The position numbers and the translations under genes were made by a program. A stretch of 64,000 bases of DNA, taken from positions 1,736,001 through 1,800,000 of the forward strand of contig NZ_CP168496.1 in assembly GCF_042944905.1 (NCBI RefSeq). Direction: 5' to 3'. Numbering within the stretch: position 1 is the first letter of the stretch; the number at the start of each line of letters is the position of its first letter. The stretch comes from Psychrobacillus sp042944905 (GTDB taxonomy: Bacteria > Bacillota > Bacilli > Bacillales_A > Planococcaceae). The notes below the pieces were generated by a model that saw only the letters and a list, made by a program, of their open reading frames with translations, had not been told where the DNA came from and searched no databases. This document shows positions 26,351-35,349 of the stretch, one piece after another.

Positions 26351-26624
26351 GATTGGAGCGACAGGCGGCTACTCCAGCGGTATAAGTGAGAGGCCACTGA
26401 AAAACCAAAATTCAGAAAATAAAGTCACCACTTGAGAAGTATATTTAACTCATAATTGGTCTGAAATCCCCACTAACACCCTAAAAATTGATGTAAATAT
26501 GGGATTTCATTTTTATTTTTTTAATAGTGACTTTTTCAGTGCCCTCATGAGTGAAACAAATGAGACATCGAAAGCGGCTGTGATGGCTCATCGCTCACCC
26601 CGCCGATAGCGGAGATCATGCAGA
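26351..26624. repeat. Dispersed Bacillales intergenic repeat (split copy)
   Basis: Begins GATTGGAGCGACAGGCGGC and continues after the insertion with GAGACATCGAAAGCGGCTG, GCTCATCGCTCACCCCGCC and GATAGCGGAG. I recognise this as the GC-richer GATTGGAGCG...CCCCGC repeat scattered in many Bacillaceae and Planococcaceae genomes. The assignment is from memory. Confidence 0.55.
26391..26546. mobile_element. MITE-like element, 156 bp
   Basis: 15-bp terminal inverted repeats GAGGCCACTGAAAAA (26391-26405) and the complement of GAGGGCACTGAAAAA (26532-26546), with one mismatch. It has no coding capacity. It is flanked directly by ATAAGTGA and ATGAGTGA, a possible 8-bp target duplication with one change. 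The CACTGAAAAAGT end resembles ends of larger Bacillales IS elements, possibly IS1182-like; the family is inference. Confidence 0.65.
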
Positions 26625-26861
26625 TTTATGAAGTATATTATACATATTCTCACATTTCACTTAAATATCTTACGTGTTTTAAGCTCCAACTTTGAATTAT
26701 GAAATTGTTTCAGTTAACTAGATAATAATGATAAAAGAAGCTAATTCTGTGTTAGAGCTTCTTATTTAAGCACTTTATTGAATGTTTTAGACGTGTATTA
26801 AAGTCCTATGTTTCATTTTCGCCATTTTTTGGTATAGTAAAATAGGAAAGGGGAGATTTCT

Positions 26862-27353
26862 GTGGAGATAGATTTAAAAAGAGAATTACCAACATATGAG
26901 AAACAGCAGGATTTTTATGAGAAGCTACGTTCAAGAGTATCTGATTTTTTATCTACAAAATCCGGAAAAAAAAGTAAGTTAGCACCTTACTTATTATTTG
27001 CACCAGATTTGTTTCATTTGCTCATAAAAGCGATGCTAGATAATAGAATTGATAGGAAGAGTAAAACATTAATTGGCAGTGGTATTTTATATTTCATTTC
27101 ACCAATAGACCTTCTACCAGAGGGTTTGATAGGACCGGGTGGTTTTATAGATGATATAATTGTTGCAACTTTTATCATAAATATGTTGTTAAATAAGTTT
27201 TCTTCGGAAATAATTGAAGAGCATTGGGTTGGGGATACGAACTTATTAGACACTTTAAAAAAGATTTCTGAAACAAGTAACACATTGCTTGGGAAAATTC
27301 CTGCAAGATCGTTACTCAGTAGATTTATAAAGAAATCAACAAAAAATGCTTAA
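26862..27353 (+). CDS. DUF1232 (YkvA-type) protein
   Basis: A 163-residue protein with the DUF1232 signature YFISPIDLLPE followed by GPGGFIDDIIV, which forms a membrane-associated hairpin. Function is unknown. GTG 26862 follows AAAGGGGAGA. It ends in a terminator shared with the convergent ABC-F gene. Confidence 0.82.
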   Translation: MEIDLKRELPTYEKQQDFYEKLRSRVSDFLSTKSGKKSKLAPYLLFAPDLFHLLIKAMLDNRIDRKSKTLIGSGILYFISPIDLLPEGLIGPGGFIDDIIVATFIINMLLNKFSSEIIEEHWVGDTNLLDTLKKISETSNTLLGKIPARSLLSRFIKKSTKNA

Positions 27354-27383
27354 GGGGCTGATAAAGCCCCTTAAGCATTTACT
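27342..27383. terminator. Bidirectional terminator between DUF1232 and ABC-F genes
   Basis: Perfect 15-bp stem AATGCTTAAGGGGCT/AGCCCCTTAAGCATT with a GATAA loop. The stop of the plus gene lies inside it and the stem ends at the stop of the minus gene. Confidence 0.93.
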
Positions 27384-28977
27384 TTTGTTGGTCTTTCCAT
27401 TCTAAATATTCATCATATGTTAACTGCTTATCAAATATAGATCCGTCTTCACGGATTTCAATGACACGGTTAGCAATTGTTTGAATAAACTGATGGTCAT
27501 GTGAAGTAAAGATCATTGCACCTTTAAATACAGTTAATCCATTATTTAATGCTTGAATAGATTCCAAGTCCAAATGGTTAGTTGGTTCGTCAAGTAAAAG
27601 TACATTTGACTCTGATAGCATCATTTTAGATAGCATACAGCGAACTTTTTCTCCACCTGAAAGCACAGCTGGCTTTTTCTTCACTTCTTCACCAGAGAAT
27701 AACATACGTCCTAAGAATCCACGTAAAAATGTTTCACTTTCATCATCTGGAGAGTATTGTCGTAACCAGTCTACTAGAGATGGCTCGTTTCCTTCAAAAT
27801 ATTTAGCATTATCAAGAGGGAAGTATGCACGTGTAGTCGTTACACCCCAACGGATAGACCCTTCTTGAGGCTCTTCTTCTTCTGCAAGGACACGAAGTAA
27901 AGCAGATTTTGCTAATTCGCCACCAAGAAGAATAATTTTATCATCTTTATTCAATGTAAAATTCACTTTTTCTAGAAGTCTTTCGCCTTCAAATTTATAG
28001 CCTAAATCTTGAACTTGTAAAATATCATTACCAATTTCACGTTTCATCGAGAAGTTTACATATGGATATTTACGTGAAGATGGTCTAATATCATCTAGCT
28101 CTATTTTATCTAACATTTTTTTACGAGAAGTTGCTTGTTTTGATTTAGATGCATTTGCACTAAATCGCGCAATAAACGCTTGAAGTTCTTTAATCTTTTC
28201 TTCTTTTTTACTATTTTGGTCAGAAGCTAGTTTTGTAGCTAGTTGGCTTGACTCATACCAGAAATCATAGTTCCCAACATAGACTTGAATTTTACTGAAG
28301 TCTAAGTCCGCAATATGTGTACATACTTTGTTTAAGAAGTGACGGTCATGGGATACAACAATAACCGTATTATCAAAGTTGATAAGGAAATCTTCTAACC
28401 ATTGAATTGCTTTAATGTCTAGATGGTTAGTAGGCTCATCGAGTAAAAGAACATCCGGTTTACCGAATAACGCTTGAGATAATAACACTTTTACTTTTTC
28501 TGAACCAGTTAGTTCAGCCATTTTCTTTTGGTGCATGCTATCAGGAATACCTAATCCTTGTAAAAGAATAGCTGCTTCTGATTCTGCTTCCCAACCATTT
28601 AAATCAGCGAATTCGCCTTCTAATTCAGCCGCACGCATGCCGTCTTCATCAGAGAAGTCTTCTTTCATATAAATAGCATTTTTTTCATTCATTACTTCGT
28701 ATAAACGTTTATGACCCATCATAACTGTTTCTAAAACAGTGTATTCTTCATATTCGAAGTGATTCTGTTTTAAAATAGCCAAACGTTCGTCAGGATTCAT
28801 AATAACATTACCTTCTTGGGCTTCAATTTCCCCAGATAATATTTTGATAAACGTTGACTTTCCTGCTCCATTTGCACCGATTAATCCATAACAGTTACCT
28901 GGAGTAAACTTTATATTTACGTCTTCAAATAACTTTCGATCACCAAAACGAAGACTTACATTACTTACTGCAATCAT
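27379..28977 (-). CDS. ykpA: ABC-F family ATPase (YkpA/YbiT type)
   Basis: Soluble twin-ATPase translation factor of 532 residues with no membrane domain; ABC-F proteins act in the ribosomal E site. Walker A GANGAGKS in domain 1; the first signature is LTGSEKVKV in place of LSGGE, a hallmark of the YbiT/YkpA group. The second signature is LSGGEKVRC. Both DEPTNHLD Walker B motifs are intact. A long charged linker (about 235-310) matches the P-site tRNA-interaction motif. Likely a housekeeping paralogue with no drug-resistance role. Confidence 0.92.
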   Translation of the reverse strand: MIAVSNVSLRFGDRKLFEDVNIKFTPGNCYGLIGANGAGKSTFIKILSGEIEAQEGNVIMNPDERLAILKQNHFEYEEYTVLETVMMGHKRLYEVMNEKNAIYMKEDFSDEDGMRAAELEGEFADLNGWEAESEAAILLQGLGIPDSMHQKKMAELTGSEKVKVLLSQALFGKPDVLLLDEPTNHLDIKAIQWLEDFLINFDNTVIVVSHDRHFLNKVCTHIADLDFSKIQVYVGNYDFWYESSQLATKLASDQNSKKEEKIKELQAFIARFSANASKSKQATSRKKMLDKIELDDIRPSSRKYPYVNFSMKREIGNDILQVQDLGYKFEGERLLEKVNFTLNKDDKIILLGGELAKSALLRVLAEEEEPQEGSIRWGVTTTRAYFPLDNAKYFEGNEPSLVDWLRQYSPDDESETFLRGFLGRMLFSGEEVKKKPAVLSGGEKVRCMLSKMMLSESNVLLLDEPTNHLDLESIQALNNGLTVFKGAMIFTSHDHQFIQTIANRVIEIREDGSIFDKQLTYDEYLEWKDQQK

Positions 28978-29084
28978 GGTAGTACCTCCTAAAATTCACA
29001 ATGCTATTATTATAACATGAATGGCGGTAAATTAGGTATTTTTATTAAGGAAGAATTAACAAGTGAGGAATTATGAACACTGAT

Positions 29085-29145
29085 TTTTTAAAGAATGATA
29101 TAGAAGCATAATGCGGATGACAAAGTGTAGCCAATGTTTAGTTTG
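29085..29145 (+). repeat. Dispersed repeat, short copy C
   Basis: GCGGATGACAAA followed directly by GTGTAGCCAATGTTTAG. It shares the 15-nt core with copy A (minus, near 9350) and 14 nt of it with copy B (near 48937). The surrounding 295-bp gap upstream of the ABC-F gene has no gene. Confidence 0.45.
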
Positions 29146-29217
29146 TTGCATTTAGAAAATAGTAAAGACAAGATACGCATATTTCTTGTAAATATTTCAA
29201 ACACTATAATTTGAAAG

Positions 29218-29252
29218 AAAAGCTGAACAACTATGAAATGATTGTTCAGCTA
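29218..29252 (-). terminator. Terminator of msrA
   Basis: AGCTGAACAA/TTGTTCAGCT stem with an 11-nt loop. On the minus strand a TTTTCTTTC tail follows. Confidence 0.85.
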
Positions 29253-29272
29253 TAAATTCTCTATTTAACTTG

Positions 29273-29794
29273 TCATTCATTCCAATTTTTTGCAAGGAAT
29301 TCATCTCGACCTGATTGGGCACGATCCTCTTTATAATGTTTTGGACTCTTTTTATAATAGTCTTGATGATATTCTTCTGCTTCGTAGAAAACTTTAGCTT
29401 CTCTAATTGGCGTTAAGATAGGCTTTGAAAATTTACCGCTTGCTGCCAATAATTCTTTTGATTTTTCGGCTTTTATTTTTTGCTCCTCTGAATGGGCGAA
29501 TATAGCAGATGTATAACTTTCTCCGCGGTCTTGGAATTGACCTCCTCCATCAGTAGGGTCAATTTGTTGCCAAAAAATCTCAAGAAGTTGATCATATGAA
29601 AAAATGGTAGGATCGAATTGAATTTCGACGACTTCTAAGTGCCCAGAACTACCTTTTTTTACATCTTCATAAGTTGGATTTTCTAGATGTCCACCCATAT
29701 ATCCTGACGTCACTTTATGTATACCATCCCATGAATCAAATGGCTTCACCATGCACCAAAAACAGCCTCCTGCAAACGTTGCTTTTTCTATCAC
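29273..29794 (-). CDS. msrA: Peptide-methionine (S)-S-oxide reductase
   Basis: Repairs oxidised methionine in proteins. The 173-residue enzyme has the catalytic motif GGCFWC (Cys11), SGYMGG near 31, QFDPT and QQIDPTDGGGQFQDRGESY, all standard for MsrA. It is a single-domain form without fused MsrB and stands alone with its own terminator. Confidence 0.95.
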   Translation of the reverse strand: MIEKATFAGGCFWCMVKPFDSWDGIHKVTSGYMGGHLENPTYEDVKKGSSGHLEVVEIQFDPTIFSYDQLLEIFWQQIDPTDGGGQFQDRGESYTSAIFAHSEEQKIKAEKSKELLAASGKFSKPILTPIREAKVFYEAEEYHQDYYKKSPKHYKEDRAQSGRDEFLAKNWNE

Positions 29795-29912
29795 TAGTAT
29801 CCCTCCTAATCTTGTAAAATTTATTTTACCACTTCATGAGAAGATAGACAAAAAACTGAAACAAACCTACGTAAAAAACGTTATGATAGGTATATAAAGG
29901 AGAGATTTTAGC

Positions 29913-30857
29913 ATGGATGAAACTCAAAGAGGTCAAACAAGGTCCAGGCCGAAAAGAAAGTTAAGAGTGGGTAGAATTGTCGTGTTTTTACTCGCATTTA
30001 CGGTGTTAATTTGCGGTATTTATACGTTTATCCAGTACTCCATTGGACATAATTTAGCTAGTGGTGAAAAACTAAAGACTGAGGATTTTACTGGCGATAA
30101 GCAAAGTGCAGGAGAAAGAGAAAATATTTTAGTTCTTGGAGTAGATTCAAGAGGTGAGGATAAAGCTCGAACAGATACAATGATGCTTGTCTCGTGGGAC
30201 AAAAAGAAAAATGATGTGAAAATAATTTCATTTATGCGCGATATATATGCAGAAATTCCAGGGTATAAATCGTATAAATTAAATACTGCTTATTATTTAG
30301 GTGGCGTCCAACTATTAACAACAACGTTGCAAAATATGTTTGATATTCCTATACATCATTACGCCTTAATCGACTTTAGCAGTTTTGAATCACTAGTAGA
30401 CATTATTGCTCCAAATGGAGTACCTATTACAGTAGAGAAAGATATGTCTGAGAAAATTGGTGTATCGCTCACGAAGGGGCAACATGATTTGTCTGGAAAA
30501 GAATTACTTGGGTATTCAAGGTTTCGTCATGATTCAGAAGGTGATTTTGGTAGAGTATCTAGACAACAACTCGTGATGGAAGCTTTAAAAAATGAAGTAC
30601 TTTCCGTAAAAAACTTGCCAAATGTACCCAAGTTTGTAGGAGCAGCTGAAGGGTATATAGAAACCGATTATACAAAAACAGATAAGATTAAACGAGTTTT
30701 AGATGCGATTACGAGCGGTAAACTGGAAATTGAAAAATTAACAATTCCAGTAGAAGGAACCTATTCATTTAACAGTTATTCTCACGCTGGGTCAGTTATA
30801 GAAATTAATAAAGAAAAAAATAAAGCTGCAGTTTCTGAATTTCTAGAAGAAAAGTAA
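29913..30857 (+). CDS. LytR-CpsA-Psr (LCP) family cell-wall glycopolymer transferase
   Basis: Attaches teichoic acids or related polymers to peptidoglycan on the outer face of the membrane. It has a short cytoplasmic N-terminus with Arg/Lys residues, one TM segment (about 22-45), then the LCP domain with LVLGVDSR, RTDTMM, FMRDIY, KLNTAYYLGG and GYSRFRHDSEGDFGR (Arg/Asp residues that bind the pyrophosphate). Length 314 residues, TagTUV-like. The exact paralogue cannot be assigned. Confidence 0.92.
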   Translation: MDETQRGQTRSRPKRKLRVGRIVVFLLAFTVLICGIYTFIQYSIGHNLASGEKLKTEDFTGDKQSAGERENILVLGVDSRGEDKARTDTMMLVSWDKKKNDVKIISFMRDIYAEIPGYKSYKLNTAYYLGGVQLLTTTLQNMFDIPIHHYALIDFSSFESLVDIIAPNGVPITVEKDMSEKIGVSLTKGQHDLSGKELLGYSRFRHDSEGDFGRVSRQQLVMEALKNEVLSVKNLPNVPKFVGAAEGYIETDYTKTDKIKRVLDAITSGKLEIEKLTIPVEGTYSFNSYSHAGSVIEINKEKNKAAVSEFLEEK

Positions 30858-30927
30858 TACTTATGCATTGCTAATCTTCGTCATCCTCCGTAAAATAAAA
30901 GTACATAGGAAAGGAAGTTTGATAAGA

Positions 30928-32121
30928 GTGGAGCCTGAAAAACCTTCTTTTTTTTCTACCAGGTACATAAAATTTCTAGGAGGACGTAATACCTTTTTTA
31001 CGCTAATAATGCTGTTGCTAATTGGTGTAGTCGTGATGGTGTATGAAAAAATATCTTTTGTTTTTATTCCATTAACTGTATTTTTAGGGAATGTGATTTT
31101 ACCCATAATATTAGCAGTCATTGCATATTATCTACTAAGACCGATTTTGCGACTCATAGAGAAAATTAATATTCCACGAGTTTGGGGAATATTAATCATC
31201 TTCCTAGCATTAATAGGATTAATCACATTACTTGTTTTTTTAGTTTTTCCATTTTTGAAAGCACAATCCATTCGATTAGTGGATGAATTACCTAATTACA
31301 TTATTCAATTGCTTAATTCTTTAGATACTTTTTTAAGAACCTCCTTTGTAGCAGATTATTATTTACAAATTGAAAATGATGTAATGGATTTATTGAAAAA
31401 TGTACCAACTGAAATAAGCAAGTTGTTTCAAAGTACTGTTGCAAGTATTGCAAGTGGAATAACCTCTATTGTTGGTGCAGTAACAAGCTTTATCTTATCT
31501 ATAGTAATGGTTCCTTTTATCCTTTTTTATTTATTGAAAGACGGAGAAAAGTTACCACAACATATTATGAAGTTATTTCCACCTCGTATGAGGGATGATT
31601 TACATTCCGTATTTAAAAATATTGATAAACAAATTAGCTCATATATCCAAGGCCAAATATTAGTTTCTATGTGTATCGGTTTTATGATCTATATTGGATT
31701 TACAATTATTGGAATGGACTATGCGTTGTTACTTGGAGTAATAGCAATGGTGACAAGTGTTGTTCCATATTTAGGTCCTGTTATAGCAATAACACCAGCT
31801 GCAATCATTGCATTAGTTACGCCACATTTTATGTTAATCAAACTTGCGATAGTATGGACAGTTGTTCAATTAGTGGAAGGAAAGTTTATCTCCCCTCAAA
31901 TTATGGGTAAATCACTACATATTCATCCAATTACGATTATTTTTGTTTTAATTACCTCGGGGTCATTGTTTGGTGTACCAGGTGTAATTTTAGGGATTCC
32001 AGGGTATGCAATATTAAAAGTAATTGTTTCGCATTTTTATACTTTATTTAAAAAGCGTTATAATAGATATGAATCGAATATAGAAAAACATTATGAGTAT
32101 ACAAATAACAAGGTGGACTGA
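30928..32121 (+). CDS. AI-2E-family (UPF0118) membrane transporter
   Basis: Membrane protein of 397 residues with about eight TM helices, of the TqsA/YtvI/YrrI superfamily (autoinducer-2 export or Na+/H+ antiport in different members). Seen: IPRVWGILIIF, FILFYLLKDGEKL and GPVIAITPAAIIALVTP. I chose GTG 30928, 10 bases after AAAGGAAG, over the frame opening TTG 30868. Substrate unknown. It is followed 5 bases later by the small arrestin-like gene. Confidence 0.88.
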   Translation: MEPEKPSFFSTRYIKFLGGRNTFFTLIMLLLIGVVVMVYEKISFVFIPLTVFLGNVILPIILAVIAYYLLRPILRLIEKINIPRVWGILIIFLALIGLITLLVFLVFPFLKAQSIRLVDELPNYIIQLLNSLDTFLRTSFVADYYLQIENDVMDLLKNVPTEISKLFQSTVASIASGITSIVGAVTSFILSIVMVPFILFYLLKDGEKLPQHIMKLFPPRMRDDLHSVFKNIDKQISSYIQGQILVSMCIGFMIYIGFTIIGMDYALLLGVIAMVTSVVPYLGPVIAITPAAIIALVTPHFMLIKLAIVWTVVQLVEGKFISPQIMGKSLHIHPITIIFVLITSGSLFGVPGVILGIPGYAILKVIVSHFYTLFKKRYNRYESNIEKHYEYTNNKVD

Positions 32122-32126
32122 GAGAA

Positions 32127-32522
32127 ATGACGAAGAAGTTTGAATCCTCCATAAAAGTACAAACGTTTAAAATTGATACAGTTGTGGATCACCCTTATAT
32201 TGAGCATGGGATTAACCTTTCCGGAACAATTTATATTGACGGAGTTCACGATGACGTGTCAATAGAAAACATTAAACTAGAAGTTTTTAAATTAATAAAC
32301 GGAGAAATCTCCAAAATCGTTTCCAAGCATTCTATCGAACTAGTTGGCTCGTCAGCATCAAAAGACATGCAAATGATCCCTTTTGAAATTATGCCTGATG
32401 AGCGATGGTTGCCAGATGGAAATAACGAAGTAACAAACTTAATATTACGTACAACCGTTTTATTTGAAAATGGAACGGAATATAATGACGAAGACGAAAT
32501 TTACTTTGATATTGAAGAATAA
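32127..32522 (+). CDS. Spo0M-like (arrestin-fold) small protein
   Basis: A 131-residue soluble beta-rich protein. FKIDTVVDHPYIEHGINLSGTIYIDG, with a later MIPFEIMPDERW, follows the pattern of the N-terminal arrestin-like domain of Spo0M-type proteins (roughly half the usual length). It is cotranscribed with the AI-2E-type gene. The family call is by pattern only. Confidence 0.55.
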   Translation: MTKKFESSIKVQTFKIDTVVDHPYIEHGINLSGTIYIDGVHDDVSIENIKLEVFKLINGEISKIVSKHSIELVGSSASKDMQMIPFEIMPDERWLPDGNNEVTNLILRTTVLFENGTEYNDEDEIYFDIEE

Positions 32523-32535
32523 CCCATTTTTTTAA

Positions 32536-32567
32536 CACTCCAGTGAAATTCAGCTGGAGTTTTTTTG
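32536..32567 (+). terminator. Terminator after the Spo0M-like gene
   Basis: AACACTCCAG...CTGGAGT stem followed by seven T. Confidence 0.85.
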
Positions 32568-32619
32568 CGCATAATTTATTAATTAATGGGCAATATAATG
32601 AAAAATAAGGAGAGATGTT

Positions 32620-32841
32620 ATGCGGAAATTTTTGGTCGTCCTTCTAATTGTCCTAACGCTAAGTTTATCTGCTTGTGGTTTTAACAGAAATTCTAATGGA
32701 CCACCTAATCCTGAGACCCAAATCAATGGTAATGCAAATTCAAATACGGTGCCAAATACAGGAAATAAAAAAGTGGATATGGAAAATGACGTTGGAATTC
32801 CAGATAAAAATGAAAATAATGACCATCTTTTTGACAAATAG
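32620..32841 (+). CDS. Small lipoprotein of unknown function
   Basis: A 73-residue exported lipoprotein. Its hydrophobic signal ends in the lipobox LSAC (Cys19), and the mature part is a short, Asn/Pro-rich, disordered and acidic tail. AAGGAGAG precedes ATG 32620. It matches no family I know. Confidence 0.75.
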   Translation: MRKFLVVLLIVLTLSLSACGFNRNSNGPPNPETQINGNANSNTVPNTGNKKVDMENDVGIPDKNENNDHLFDK

Positions 32842-32914
32842 TGAAAAATTATTTGTAAAGAAGTAAAATATGTGTTAAAATATTCTAAATAAACTGAACG
32901 GAGGTGAAGAAAGA

Positions 32915-33046
32915 ATGAAAAACGCTGTGAATGCACATAGATTTATATTGGAATTTTTATCCACATCTTGTGCGATTACTCATGGAATTGGTATTAACGG
33001 GACTAGTCTGTCCATTTTTAGTCAATTAAATGAATTTCACAGCTGA
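32915..33046 (+). CDS. 43-aa peptide, possible leader peptide of the ABC-F gene
   Basis: An unlisted small gene with a near-perfect ribosome binding site GGAGGTGA nine bases before ATG 32915. The product is 43 residues, moderately hydrophobic in the middle, without a clear signal peptide or membrane helix. A terminator follows 33 bases after the stop, and the ABC-F gene lies beyond it. This arrangement suggests a regulatory upstream ORF, but a free-standing small protein is possible. Confidence 0.6.
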   Translation: MKNAVNAHRFILEFLSTSCAITHGIGINGTSLSIFSQLNEFHS

Positions 33047-33078
33047 TAAGTCATTCTTTCTGAACCATATTTTGGGAG

Positions 33079-33106
33079 AAGACTGCTTATATGCAGTCTT
33101 TTTTCT
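33079..33106 (+). terminator. Terminator/attenuator between the peptide and the ABC-F gene
   Basis: AAGACTGC/GCAGTCTT stem with a TTATAT loop, followed by TTTTTT. It lies in the leader of the ABC-F gene, so it could be a conditional attenuator. Confidence 0.8.
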
Positions 33107-33118
33107 ATGCAGAAAAAT

Positions 33119-33149
33119 GCTTCCAGCTAATTCAGAGATGAGAGGAAGC
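33119..33149 (+). promoter_or_regulatory. Hairpin that sequesters the ABC-F ribosome binding site
   Basis: GCTTCC (33119-33124) pairs with GGAAGC (33144-33149). The right arm is part of the Shine-Dalgarno sequence GAGGAAG, seven bases before ATG 33157. When folded it would block translation. Confidence 0.5.
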
Positions 33150-33156
33150 GGAAAAT

Positions 33157-35028
33157 ATGATATGTACTATACAAGAAATAAGTAAAATGCTCGGAGGAAA
33201 TACAGTTTTCGAAAATTTGTCTTTATCCATTAAAACTGGAGATAAATTAGGGATAGTTGGACGGAATGGTAGTGGAAAAACAACGCTACTGACATTAATC
33301 ACTGGGGTGGAATTACCAGACAAAGGAAGCATTCATTTCAAAAAAGGTACAAAAATTGGCTATTTAGCACAAATACCTTCATTTTCAGAAGACGTATCTG
33401 GCTTCGATGTATTAAATACAGCATTTGAGGAATTAATGCAAATACAAACAAAGATGAAAGAACTCGAAGAAAGACTAGCCACCGCAGCTCCTAATGAGTT
33501 AGAGAAATTACTACAATTATACGGAGATATTCAAGAGGAATTCACGAATCGGAATGGATATGCAATCGATTCGGAAATTAATAAAGTCATAGAAGGTCTG
33601 CAATTATCCACCTTTGTCCATCAACCCTTTACGACATTAAGCGGTGGAGAACAGACGAAAATTATGCTTGGAAAGCTCTTGTTAATGAAACCTGATTTAT
33701 TATTATTAGATGAGCCTACGAACCATTTAGATTTATTTGCAGTTGAATGGTTAGAACAATATTTAGTTTCTTATTCGGGTACTGTAGTTATTATTTCGCA
33801 TGATCGATATTTTCTAGATCAAGTTGTTACGAAAGTTGCAGACTTAGAAGAAGGAGAAATAACTTTATATCATGGAAATTATTCATCTTTTATTATCGAA
33901 AAAGAAGAAGCATTAATGCGTGAGTTCCAAGAATATGAAGAACAACAAAAAAAGATAAAGAAAATGAAAGAAGCTATTAAGCGACTAAGAATATGGGCAA
34001 ATGAGGCAGTTCCGCCAAACGCTGGGCTTCACAGGCAAGCGAGAAATATGGAACGTGCACTAGAAAGAATGGAGAAAGTTAGAAAACCACTGATAGATCC
34101 AAAGAAGATGAGCTTATCGTTTGAAGCGGCTCCTAGAAGTGGGAAAGAAGTAGTTATTATGGAACAAGTGTCGAAATCATATGGAGAAAAAATGTTGCTA
34201 CAAGAAGCAAATTTATATGTATATTGGAAAGAACGTGTTGCCATTGTTGGACAAAATGGAACTGGGAAATCAACGATATTAAAATCACTTCTGCAAGAAA
34301 TACCGATGGATTCAGGAAAGGTTCGTTTAGGCAGTAATGTCCGAGTTGGTTTTTTATCCCAACACTTCGAAATGATGGATCGAAAAGCAAAGCTAATTGA
34401 TGTATTTCGCAGTGAGGTTAACGTTTTAGAGGGGGATGCTCGCCACATACTTGCGAAGTTTATGTTTTACGGACCAGATGTATTTAAACGAGTGGGAGAT
34501 TTGAGTGGGGGTGAACGTATGCGCCTGCGACTTGCTCAACTTATGCATCAAGATATCAACCTATTGATGCTAGATGAACCAACGAATCATCTGGATATTG
34601 ATTCACGAGAAGTACTAGAGGATGCATTGGATGACTTTCAGGGCACAATTTTAGCGGTTTCGCACGATCGATACTTTTTAAATAAATTATTTCCTAAAAC
34701 TGCATGGTTAGATCAAGGTCAACTTACTACTTTTGAAGGACCGTACAAATGGGCGCGTGTGAAATGGGAGGAACAGCATTCAAAACAAATTGCACCAGTT
34801 ATAGTACAAAAAAAAGATTCGATAAAATTAGTAAAAGCTAAGCCTTCAAATATTCGATCCTTTGAAGAAGAAATTAGGTTGTTGGAAGAGGAAATACTAG
34901 TGTTAAAGAAGCAAATTGATTCGGAAGAAGACTGGTCAAAATATGAAAACCTACTTACTATCAGAAATGTGAAAGAAAAAGAATTAGAAGACTTGATTGG
35001 ACAATGGATGGAATCCCAGTCAACATAA
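33157..35028 (+). CDS. ABC-F family ATPase (ribosome protection-like)
   Basis: Second ABC-F protein of the window (623 residues). Domain 1 has Walker A GRNGSGKT, signature LSGGEQTK and DEPTNHLD. The linker (about 235-305) is long and basic (EYEEQQKKIKKMKEAIKRLR), as in YfmR/YdiF or drug-protection ABC-Fs. Domain 2 has GQNGTGKS, LSGGERMR and DEPTNHLD. A C-terminal coiled coil (about 565-618) is predicted from the Glu/Lys/Leu pattern. The gene sits behind a leader with a small ORF, a terminator and an SD-blocking hairpin, which favours a drug-inducible antibiotic-resistance role. This is inference. Confidence 0.9.
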   Translation: MICTIQEISKMLGGNTVFENLSLSIKTGDKLGIVGRNGSGKTTLLTLITGVELPDKGSIHFKKGTKIGYLAQIPSFSEDVSGFDVLNTAFEELMQIQTKMKELEERLATAAPNELEKLLQLYGDIQEEFTNRNGYAIDSEINKVIEGLQLSTFVHQPFTTLSGGEQTKIMLGKLLLMKPDLLLLDEPTNHLDLFAVEWLEQYLVSYSGTVVIISHDRYFLDQVVTKVADLEEGEITLYHGNYSSFIIEKEEALMREFQEYEEQQKKIKKMKEAIKRLRIWANEAVPPNAGLHRQARNMERALERMEKVRKPLIDPKKMSLSFEAAPRSGKEVVIMEQVSKSYGEKMLLQEANLYVYWKERVAIVGQNGTGKSTILKSLLQEIPMDSGKVRLGSNVRVGFLSQHFEMMDRKAKLIDVFRSEVNVLEGDARHILAKFMFYGPDVFKRVGDLSGGERMRLRLAQLMHQDINLLMLDEPTNHLDIDSREVLEDALDDFQGTILAVSHDRYFLNKLFPKTAWLDQGQLTTFEGPYKWARVKWEEQHSKQIAPVIVQKKDSIKLVKAKPSNIRSFEEEIRLLEEEILVLKKQIDSEEDWSKYENLLTIRNVKEKELEDLIGQWMESQST

Positions 35029-35154
35029 TTCCTAGATAGTAGTTACTCAATAATCAATTTGGAAATAGTTTGTGTCATTGTTTAAACTTTGTTGCTTAAA
35101 TGTTCTGAAAATGATAGTATAAAATAATTAATTTATACAAACTAATAATATACT

Positions 35155-35268
35155 CTTATAAAGAGAAGCTGAGGGATATGGCCCTATGACGCTTCAGCAA
35201 CCTCTGACTATGTCAGAAAGGTGCTACTTCCATCAAGATTACTAATCTTGAGAGATAAGAACAGAGAG
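35155..35268 (+). promoter_or_regulatory. SAM-I riboswitch (S-box)
   Basis: Contains the conserved S-box blocks in order: CTTATAAAGAGAAGCTGAGG, GATATGGCCCTATGACGC, TTCAGCAACC, AAGGTGCTA, TTCCA and TTGAGAGATAAGA. It lies directly upstream of metA and before a terminator. It should switch off metA when S-adenosylmethionine is abundant. Confidence 0.96.
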
Positions 35269-35278
35269 CTTAAAAGTT

Positions 35279-35317
35279 ACCCTCTTTTCTTAATAATTAG
35301 AAAAGAGGGTTTTTTAT
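35279..35317 (+). terminator. Expression-platform terminator of the SAM riboswitch
   Basis: ACCCTCTTTTCT/AGAAAAGAGGGT stem with an 8-nt loop, then TTTTTT. It lies between the aptamer and the metA ribosome binding site. Confidence 0.93.
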
Positions 35318-35349
35318 ATGATTTGCAAAAGGAAAAGGAGACTAAATAA

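Larger units (their letters stand above)
26281..26861. other. Intergenic region with repeat and MITE-like insertion
   Basis: No gene. Bases 26351-26624 are a degenerate dispersed repeat of a type common in Bacillales, split by a 156-bp inverted-repeat element. The rest (26625-26861) is plain AT-rich sequence with the promoter region of the DUF1232 gene. Confidence 0.6.
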
